11,631 nt of DNA from Reyranella sp. (GTDB taxonomy: Bacteria > Pseudomonadota > Alphaproteobacteria > Reyranellales > Reyranellaceae): NCBI GenBank assembly GCA_004296815.1, contig SCVT01000210.1:1-11631 (forward strand). Direction: 5' to 3'. Of the stretch, positions 6,877 to 11,631 are shown piece after piece. The translations under genes and the position numbers were made by a program. Under the pieces are notes generated by a model. It searched no databases. It saw only the letters and a program-made list of their open reading frames with translations, and was not told the DNA's origin. Numbering within the stretch: position 1 is the first letter of the stretch; the number at the start of each line of letters is the position of its first letter.

Positions 6877-7757
6877 GCAACGTAGAGATCCGCGACCCGC
6901 GCTTCGCGTCGGTGGTCGGCAAGGACGTGGCCTTCGAGCAGCTCGCGACCGGCTTCCTCTTCACCGAGGGACCGCTCTGGCACGCCAAGGAGAAATACCT
7001 CCTGTTCAGCGACATGCCGGGCGATCACCTGCGCAAATGGACCAAGGCCTCAGGCATAGCCACCTTCCGCAAGCCCTGCGCCCAGTCGAACGGGCTCGCC
7101 TGGGACCGCGAGGGACGGCTGATCGTCTGCGAGCACGCGACCAGCCTGCTGACGCGCACCGAGAAGAACGGCGACATCACCGTGCTGGCGAGCCATCACG
7201 ACGGCAAGGAGCTGAACAGCCCCAACGACGTGGTGGTGAAGTCCGACGGCGCGATCTACTTCAGCGACCCGACCTACGGCCGCAACGAGTACTACGGCAA
7301 CCCGCGCACCACCCAGCTCGCCTTCCGCGGCCTCTACCGCGTGGCGCCGGACGGCCACACGCTCGCGCTGATGGCCGACGATTTCGGCCAGCCCAACGGG
7401 CTCTGCTTCTCGCTCGACGAGAAGCATCTCTTCGTGAACGACACCGACCGCCAGCACATCCGCCGTTTCGACGTGGCGGCCGACGGCAGCCTGTCGGGCG
7501 GCGCGGTGTGGGCGGAGACCAAGGGCGAAGGGCCCGGCGCGCCGGACGGCATGAAGATCGACAGCGCGGGCAACGTCTATTGCTGCGGCCCTGCGGGCAT
7601 CCATGTCTTCGCGCCCGACGCGACCTGCCTCGGCGTGGTGAAGGTGCCGGAATACACCGCGAACTTCTGCTTCGGCGACGATGATCGCCGCAGCCTCTAC
7701 GTCACGGCGTCGTCGTCGATCTACCGCTTTCGCGTGACCGTCCCCGGTCCCGCCTGA
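6873..7757 (+). CDS. SMP-30/gluconolactonase family hydrolase
   Basis: This 294-residue protein folds, by family, as a six-bladed beta-propeller lactonase dependent on one divalent metal. Expected ligands are visible: Glu32 in FTEGPLW, Asn175 in GQPNGLCFS and Asp225 in APDGMKID, with Asn118 in NSPNDVVV matching the substrate-contacting Asn of SMP-30. Other family blocks are SNGLAWDREGRL and AIYFSDPTYG. No signal peptide is seen, so it is cytoplasmic. The ATG at 6873 overlaps the tautomerase stop (ATGA); an upstream in-frame start would sit inside the tautomerase gene. It would hydrolyse a sugar- or catabolism-derived lactone linked to the transported substrate. As the last gene of the operon, it ends 4 bases from a convergent gene. 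Confidence 0.9.
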   Translation: MSNVEIRDPRFASVVGKDVAFEQLATGFLFTEGPLWHAKEKYLLFSDMPGDHLRKWTKASGIATFRKPCAQSNGLAWDREGRLIVCEHATSLLTRTEKNGDITVLASHHDGKELNSPNDVVVKSDGAIYFSDPTYGRNEYYGNPRTTQLAFRGLYRVAPDGHTLALMADDFGQPNGLCFSLDEKHLFVNDTDRQHIRRFDVAADGSLSGGAVWAETKGEGPGAPDGMKIDSAGNVYCCGPAGIHVFAPDATCLGVVKVPEYTANFCFGDDDRRSLYVTASSSIYRFRVTVPGPA

Positions 7758-7761
7758 CGGG

Positions 7762-8238
7762 TCAGTGGAGCGTGGGCGCCGCCGCGGCGTCCTGCTCGAT
7801 CCAGACGCGGTGGTGAACGCCGCCCGGCTGGCGCTCGCCGGGGCCGATGGTGAAGCCGGCGCTGCGGAAGAGTTCGAGCGCCCAGGTCTCGTCCGAGGGC
7901 ACCATGTTCTCGAGGCGGCCATATTCGCCCAGCATCGCACGCGCCATCTCGGCCACCGCATCGATCAGATCGCCGGCGTCGGCATCGAACGGCGTCAGCA
8001 GCACGAACCAGACGAAGCCGCATCCCTCCTCGCCCGGCGCCGGTGCCGCGCCCATGAAGGCGAGCGGCGCCTCCTGCCGGTCGGTCGCCGTCCACACCTG
8101 GGTACTGAGCACGCAGGCCTGCAGCAGCTTGTCGATGCTCTCTTCCCGATCACCCCAGCCGGACTGGGCGTCGAGGTCGTAGTTCACGACCAGGTCGGAC
8201 AGGTCGCTCGCCGTCGTGGGATGGATCGAGCACTGCAT
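7762..8238 (-). CDS. Acetyltransferase-like (GNAT-like) hypothetical protein
   Basis: This 158-residue soluble protein begins MQCSIHPTTASDLSDLVV, an N-terminus like many GNAT proteins (short strand followed by a T-x-x-D-L helix). It ends with SDETWALELFRSAGFTIG, resembling the GNAT motif in which a residue-rich helix precedes a GF strand. The central acetyl-CoA loop (R/Q-x-x-G-x-G/A) is not clear; APAPGEEGCGFVWFVLLTPF occupies that region. The fold is therefore only a suggestion and catalysis is doubtful. The start is well supported: ATG at 8238 has an AAGGAG ribosome-binding site five bases upstream. It lies 11 bases after the small membrane protein gene and is probably the last gene of that minus-strand operon. 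Confidence 0.6.
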   Translation of the reverse strand: MQCSIHPTTASDLSDLVVNYDLDAQSGWGDREESIDKLLQACVLSTQVWTATDRQEAPLAFMGAAPAPGEEGCGFVWFVLLTPFDADAGDLIDAVAEMARAMLGEYGRLENMVPSDETWALELFRSAGFTIGPGERQPGGVHHRVWIEQDAAAAPTLH

Positions 8239-8249
8239 GCCGTCTCCTT

Positions 8250-8525
8250 CTAGCGCTGAGGGGTGGCCTGGCCGGCCGGCATCTGCTGCGCGGACGCCGG
8301 GTCTCGGTTGGGTTCGCCGACGAAGCCCATGAGGTTGGCGAGCACGAAGCCTGCGATGAGCACGCCGATGATCGAGAGCACCACGAAGGTGCGTGCGGCG
8401 CTCTCGGGCTCGACCGTGGGCTCGCCGGGCTTCTTCTCGCGAGCCGCCGCGCTGTCGATCTGCGGCTGGGTGTGCAGGGTACGGATGTTGCCCGTCGCCG
8501 GGTCCTGGTCCTTCAAGATCGCCAT
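8250..8525 (-). CDS. Small single-pass membrane protein of unknown function
   Basis: This 91-residue protein begins MAILKDQDPATGNIRTL. A charged, proline-rich, presumably cytoplasmic N-terminal half (KKPGEPTVEPES, about 34-45) precedes one transmembrane segment, TFVVLSIIGVLIAGFVLANL (about 49-68), and a short polar tail rich in Q, P and A. I do not recognise a family. The ATG at 8525 is chosen because a GAGGAG element lies about six bases upstream; an in-frame start at 8564 would add 13 residues without a comparable site. It ends with TAG 11 bases before the acetyltransferase-like gene and begins 66 bases after the AbrB-family gene, so it may belong to the same transcript. It is a genuine gene by start signal and codon pattern, but its function is unknown. 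Confidence 0.68.
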   Translation of the reverse strand: MAILKDQDPATGNIRTLHTQPQIDSAAAREKKPGEPTVEPESAARTFVVLSIIGVLIAGFVLANLMGFVGEPNRDPASAQQMPAGQATPQR

Positions 8526-8591
8526 GTTTCTCTCCTCTCGGGAAGAAAATGACGGTCGGCGCACATGGTTGCGTCGCGAACCGATATCCCC

Positions 8592-9656
8592 TCACTCGTT
8601 GCGGGGAGATGCGATCCGTTCGGCGATGAACTTCGTGAGGACGGGCGCCACCAGGATCACCGCGATCATGCGAACCGTCTGCATGGCCATGACGAACGAC
8701 ACGTCGCAGTCGGTCGAGGCCGCGATGATGGCGATCGAGTCCGACCCGCCCGGGCTGGTGGCCAAGTACGCCGTGATCGGGTCGATGCCGGCGGCGTAGA
8801 CCATGAAGGCCGCGATCCCGCCGCACAGCGCAAGCATGACGAAGATGCAGGCAAGGATGCCGGGAAGCTGGCGCAGCACGTGGACCAGCAGCGCGCGCGT
8901 GAAGCGCAGGCCCACGTTCCAGCCGACCAGCGCGTAGCTCGCGGCCAGCAGCCAGGTCGGCAGCTCGAGCCGGACGAGCCCGACATGCGAAACCAGGATG
9001 CCGAGGACCAGCGGCACCAGGAAGGCGCCGGCCGGGATCTTGAGGAAGCGCGCGATCCACGGGCCGGCGATCGCCAGCGCGAGGGTCTCGCCGAGCGGCA
9101 GCCACGCCACCTCGGGGAACCAGACGATGGCGTCGGGCGCCTGTGTCGAGTGCACGCCGAACAAGCGCGCGACCAGCGCCGCGACGGCCGCCACCAGCAC
9201 GACGCGCAGGTACTGCATGAACGCCACCATGCGCATGTCGGCGTTGTAGGCCTCGGCCATGTAGGTCATCACCGAGGCGGCGCCCGGGCTCACGCCCCAC
9301 AGCGCCGTCGAGCCCGGCAGCACCTCGAGCCGCGTCATCCACCAGCCGACCAGCGAGCTTACGGCGATCACGGCCACGACGCCGACCGAGAACAGCACCC
9401 AGTGGCCCGCGATGTCGCCCAGGATCGAGAGCGGCACCATCTTGGCGATCATGCAGCCCACGACGCCCTGCGCCACGGCGAAGACGGAGACCGGGAACTG
9501 AACCTTGCCGCCCGCGGAAGCGAAGGCGATGCCGGCGATCAGCGGGCCCAGCATCAGCGCCGCGGGCGCATGCAGCCACAGCAGCAGCGCCGTCACCGGC
9601 AGCGTGATCGCGATCAGCGCCGGCCATTGGGTCGCTTGGCTCAGCCTACTGAACAA
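8592..9656 (-). CDS. AbrB family integral membrane protein (COG3180-type)
   Basis: This 354-residue protein has about ten hydrophobic segments in two similar halves. The first half carries SPGAASVM (123-130) with MQYLRVVLVA (147-156), and the second carries SPGGSDSI (301-308) with MQTVRMIAVILVAP (325-338). This is the internal duplication typical of the AbrB/AidB-regulator membrane family, often mislabelled ammonia monooxygenase. It is unrelated to the Bacillus DNA-binding AbrB. The function is unproven; a transporter is plausible from the topology. The likely start is TTG at 9656, overlapping the preceding gene by 11 bases. A GGAGGAG element sits unusually close to it, and the next in-frame starts would remove the first membrane segment, so the TTG is preferred. 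Confidence 0.85.
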   Translation of the reverse strand: MFSRLSQATQWPALIAITLPVTALLLWLHAPAALMLGPLIAGIAFASAGGKVQFPVSVFAVAQGVVGCMIAKMVPLSILGDIAGHWVLFSVGVVAVIAVSSLVGWWMTRLEVLPGSTALWGVSPGAASVMTYMAEAYNADMRMVAFMQYLRVVLVAAVAALVARLFGVHSTQAPDAIVWFPEVAWLPLGETLALAIAGPWIARFLKIPAGAFLVPLVLGILVSHVGLVRLELPTWLLAASYALVGWNVGLRFTRALLVHVLRQLPGILACIFVMLALCGGIAAFMVYAAGIDPITAYLATSPGGSDSIAIIAASTDCDVSFVMAMQTVRMIAVILVAPVLTKFIAERIASPRNE

Positions 9657-10404
9657 ACTCCTCCGCCTCGCCCTTCATCGTCCGGATCGTCGCGATCAGC
9701 TCGGCGACGGCCGCGACGAGACGTGCATCATCCGTGCCACGCAGCACCAGCGACACCGAGGGCTTGCCGTCGCGGAAGGCGGGATAGGAGCCGATGTCGA
9801 GATCCTCGTAGCGCTTCTGCAGCGCGCCCAGCGGCTCGGCGATGATGCCTTCGGGCAGGTTGGTTCGCACGGTGCGCGAGAGCACCGGCGTGCCGCCGAC
9901 CAGCTTGTGCTTCATCGACTGGAACATCGCCTCGGCCACGCGCGGGATGCCGGCGAAGGTGAAGACGTTCTCCATCTGGAAGCCCGGCGCCACCGAGACC
10001 GGGTTGTCGACCAGCAGGCCGCCGTGCGGGACGCGCGCCATGCGCCGGCGGGCCGGCGTGAACAGCGCGGGATCGCCGTAGTGCTTGGTCATGCGCGCGA
10101 CGGCCTCGGGATGCTCCGAGATGCCGACGCCGAAGGCCTTGGCGATGCAGTCCGCCGTGATGTCGTCGTGCGTCGGGCCGATGCCGCCGGTGGTGAACAC
10201 GTAGTCGAACTTGGCGCGCACCTCGTTGACCGTGGCGACCACGGTGGCCTCGACATCGGGGATGACGCGGCACTCCATCACGCGGACGCCGAGCTTGCCG
10301 AGCTCGGTGGCGAGGTACTGGATGTTCGAGTCGCGGGTGCGGCCGCTCAGGATCTCGTTGCCGATGACGAGGATGCAGGCGGTGACGATCTTGGTTTCCG
10401 ACAT
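9646..10404 (-). CDS. MoaB/CinA N-terminal domain protein (competence/damage-inducible protein A-like, molybdopterin-binding fold)
   Basis: This 252-residue cytoplasmic protein contains VIGNEILSGRTRDSN (13-27) and FTTGGIGPTHDDIT (70-83), the two signature loops of the molybdopterin-binding (MoCF) fold in CinA. It continues through RMARVPHGG and PGFQMENVFTFAGIPR, typical of stand-alone CinA-N proteins. The C-terminal CinA/PncC nicotinamide-nucleotide amidase domain is absent. Full-length CinA is about 400 residues, so this is the short form, for which relatives have proposed nucleotide pyrophosphatase (ADP-ribose or FAD-type) activity. Its specific substrate is not deducible. The ATG at 10404 has only a weak ribosome-binding site. 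It is divergent from map across 58 bases and overlaps the AbrB-family gene by 11 bases. Confidence 0.88.
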   Translation of the reverse strand: MSETKIVTACILVIGNEILSGRTRDSNIQYLATELGKLGVRVMECRVIPDVEATVVATVNEVRAKFDYVFTTGGIGPTHDDITADCIAKAFGVGISEHPEAVARMTKHYGDPALFTPARRRMARVPHGGLLVDNPVSVAPGFQMENVFTFAGIPRVAEAMFQSMKHKLVGGTPVLSRTVRTNLPEGIIAEPLGALQKRYEDLDIGSYPAFRDGKPSVSLVLRGTDDARLVAAVAELIATIRTMKGEAEEFVQ

Positions 10405-10416
10405 GGTTTCAGCAGC

Positions 10417-10446
10417 TTAGCACGGCCTTGTGAGGGCCGGTATCGC
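10417..10446 (+). promoter_or_regulatory. Candidate promoter in the cinA-like/map divergent spacer
   Basis: The 58 bases between the divergent starts must hold promoters for both genes. On the plus strand TTAGCA (10417-10422) and TATCGC (10441-10446), 18 bases apart, are weak -35/-10 matches. TTGTGA (10428-10433) with CAAATA (10451-10456) is an alternative that would start transcription almost at the map ATG. A short inverted repeat CGGCC/GGCCG lies at 10423-10427 and 10435-10439. None of these is strong. Confidence 0.25.
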
Positions 10447-10462
10447 GTGCCAAATAAGGGGC

Positions 10463-11335
10463 ATGAGCAATTCCCGCGAGTTCGTCGACGACAGCGACGA
10501 CTATTGGCGCCGCGACGAGCGCACCATCAAGCTGCACGGGCCGGAAGGCTTCGAGGGCATGCGCAAGGCCGGGCGCCTGGCGGCGGAGACGCTCGACTTC
10601 ATCACGCCCTACGTCCAGCCAGGCATCAGCACGGCCGAGCTCGACAAGCTCTGTCACGACTACATCCTGGATCACAAGGCGATCCCCGCGCCGCTCGGCT
10701 ATCGCGGCTATCCGAAGTCGATCTGCACCTCGATCAACCACGTGGTCTGCCACGGCATCCCGTCGGACAAGCGGCTGCAGTCGGGCGACATCGTCAACAT
10801 CGACGTGACGACGATCCTCGACGGCTGGTACGGCGACACCAGCCGCATGTTCTATTCCGGCGATGTCAGCGTGAAGGCGAAGCGCATCTGCGACATCACC
10901 TACGAGGCGATGATGCGCGGCATCGCGGCGGCCAAGCCCGGCGGCCATGTCGGCGACATCGGCTTCGCCATCCAGAGCTACGTCGAGGCGCAGCGCTTCT
11001 CCGTGGTGCGCGACTTCTCGGGCCACGGGCTCGGCCGCATCTTCCACGATGCGCCGAACATCCTGCACTACGGCAAGAAGGGCACCGGCCCGGTACTGAA
11101 GCCCGGCATGTTCTTCACCGTCGAGCCGATGGTGAATGCCGGCACCTGGCAGGTGAAGATCCTGAGCGACGGCTGGACCGCGGTGACGCGCGACAAGCAG
11201 CTCTCGGCGCAGTTCGAGCATTCGGTGGGCATCACCGAGACCGGCGTGGAGTTCTTCACCCTCTCGCCCGCCCAGCTCAACAAGCCGCCCTACGACCTCG
11301 GCAACGCCAAGACGCTCGAAGTCGCGACGGCCTGA
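10463..11335 (+). CDS. map: Type I methionine aminopeptidase
   Basis: This 290-residue cytosolic enzyme removes the initiator Met from nascent proteins. All five metal ligands of the pita-bread fold are visible: Asp114 (VNIDV), Asp125 (YGDTS), His188 (SGHGLG), Glu221 (TVEPM) and Glu252 (QFEHS). The substrate-binding His97 sits in VVCHGIP. An extension of roughly 20-25 charged residues precedes the catalytic domain compared with the E. coli enzyme, as in several alphaproteobacterial homologues. The ATG at 10463 follows an AAGGGG element and is preferred to an in-frame GTG at 10430 that lies in the divergent promoter region. It would process the tautomerase encoded upstream, whose Pro1 must be exposed, but that is a general housekeeping role. 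It ends directly against the convergent partial gene. Confidence 0.96.
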   Translation: MSNSREFVDDSDDYWRRDERTIKLHGPEGFEGMRKAGRLAAETLDFITPYVQPGISTAELDKLCHDYILDHKAIPAPLGYRGYPKSICTSINHVVCHGIPSDKRLQSGDIVNIDVTTILDGWYGDTSRMFYSGDVSVKAKRICDITYEAMMRGIAAAKPGGHVGDIGFAIQSYVEAQRFSVVRDFSGHGLGRIFHDAPNILHYGKKGTGPVLKPGMFFTVEPMVNAGTWQVKILSDGWTAVTRDKQLSAQFEHSVGITETGVEFFTLSPAQLNKPPYDLGNAKTLEVATA

Positions 11336-11340
11336 TCAGG
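11331..11340. other. Palindrome holding both stop codons of convergent genes
   Basis: CCTGATCAGG is a perfect 10-base palindrome. Its centre TGATCA is the TGA stop of map on the plus strand and the TGA stop of the minus-strand gene, which abut with no intervening base. There is no room for a separate terminator between the genes. Confidence 0.85.
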
Positions 11341-11631
11341 CCTCGACGCTGAACACCAGCTTCTGGATCCCGGGCTCGGCCTCGGGCGACAGGATCACCT
11401 GCACCTTGAGGCGGCCGCGCGCGCAGGCGAGCGTGGCGGTGCCGGCCAGCGCATGCGCGGGCTCGATCGACTCCAGCTTCCCCTCGCCCAGCCGCTCCTT
11501 GAGGTCGGCCAGCTCGGCGTTGCGATAGCGCCGCGGCGTGTCGAGCAGCAGGTTGACGGCGCAGCAATCGGCCACGTCCTCGATGCGGCCCGATGCATAG
11601 GCCTTCACGACCGCATCGACGGCACGCCACA
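11336..11631 (-). CDS. Hypothetical protein, C-terminal part (possible NTF2-like fold), cut by window edge
   Basis: On the minus strand the frame is open from the right edge to a TGA at 11338-11336, giving about 98 codons. The GTG at 11608 is an internal codon as likely as a start, because the frame continues upstream as WRAVDAVVKAYASGRIEDV. The pattern of an initial helix with AYASGRIEDVADC, a middle L-x-x-x-G-x-LESI segment and a final strand LKVQVILSPEAEPGIQKLVFSVE resembles small NTF2-like/steroid-isomerase-like domains, including those attached to serine hydrolases. This is a weak fold-level impression without a catalytic motif. The gene is convergent with map and touches it. No function is proposed. 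Confidence 0.5.
   Translation of the reverse strand, partial: WRAVDAVVKAYASGRIEDVADCCAVNLLLDTPRRYRNAELADLKERLGEGKLESIEPAHALAGTATLACARGRLKVQVILSPEAEPGIQKLVFSVEA

Noticed and set aside
7746..7764. Terminator hairpin between the lactonase and acetyltransferase-like genes
   Set aside because: Only a 4-base CCCG/CGGG stem can be drawn and there is no T-tract on either strand.
8239..9627. Apparent fusion of a long N-terminal region to the acetyltransferase-like protein on the minus strand
   Set aside because: The upstream part is a shifted frame through the AbrB-family and small membrane protein genes. An ATG with a strong ribosome-binding site at 8238 gives a self-contained product.
9505..11352. 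Open plus-strand frame spanning the CinA-like gene and map
   Set aside because: It is out of frame with map and antisense to the CinA-like gene, with Arg/His-rich low-complexity composition; both real genes have intact catalytic motifs in other frames.

Overview
The window looks like a chromosomal segment from a GC-rich alphaproteobacterium. The evidence is gene content: a LivHMGF-type amino-acid/organic-acid importer, AzlCD, an AbrB-family membrane protein, a stand-alone MoaB-like CinA domain and a type I methionine aminopeptidase with an N-terminal extension. Third-position GC is strong, so many antisense frames stay open without coding. A Rhodospirillales/Reyranella-like origin is a guess from gene style, not shown by the sequence. 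I see no tRNA, rRNA, CRISPR array, insertion sequence or prophage gene, and no stretch over about 100 bases lacks a gene apart from short promoter regions.

Left block (1-1215): the N-terminal part of an ABATE/CGNR zinc-finger regulator runs off the left edge on the minus strand. It is divergent from an overlapping azlC-azlD pair, predicted to export branched-chain amino acids. The 88-base divergent spacer holds a candidate promoter and a short inverted repeat.

Central block (1216-7757, plus strand): one tightly packed operon of substrate-binding protein, IclR regulator, livH, livM, livG, livF, a 4-oxalocrotonate-tautomerase-like enzyme and an SMP-30/gluconolactonase-family lactonase. Gaps are 25 bases or less, or the genes overlap. 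Just before the first gene an AT-rich patch carries a near-perfect 21-base palindrome (1271-1291), the best candidate for the operator of the embedded IclR protein. Together the genes suggest import of an organic acid (possibly aromatic-derived or lactone-related) followed by tautomerisation and lactone opening, under substrate-responsive control. The substrate is unknown. This is the most interesting unit in the window.

Right block (7762-10404, minus strand): a MoaB/CinA-domain protein, an AbrB-family membrane protein, a small single-pass membrane protein and an acetyltransferase-like protein, read in that order and closely spaced. The last two have no assigned function.

Far right (10463-11631): methionine aminopeptidase on the plus strand, divergent from the CinA-like gene. 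It ends directly against a convergent partial gene of unknown function, possibly with an NTF2-like fold, that enters from the right edge.
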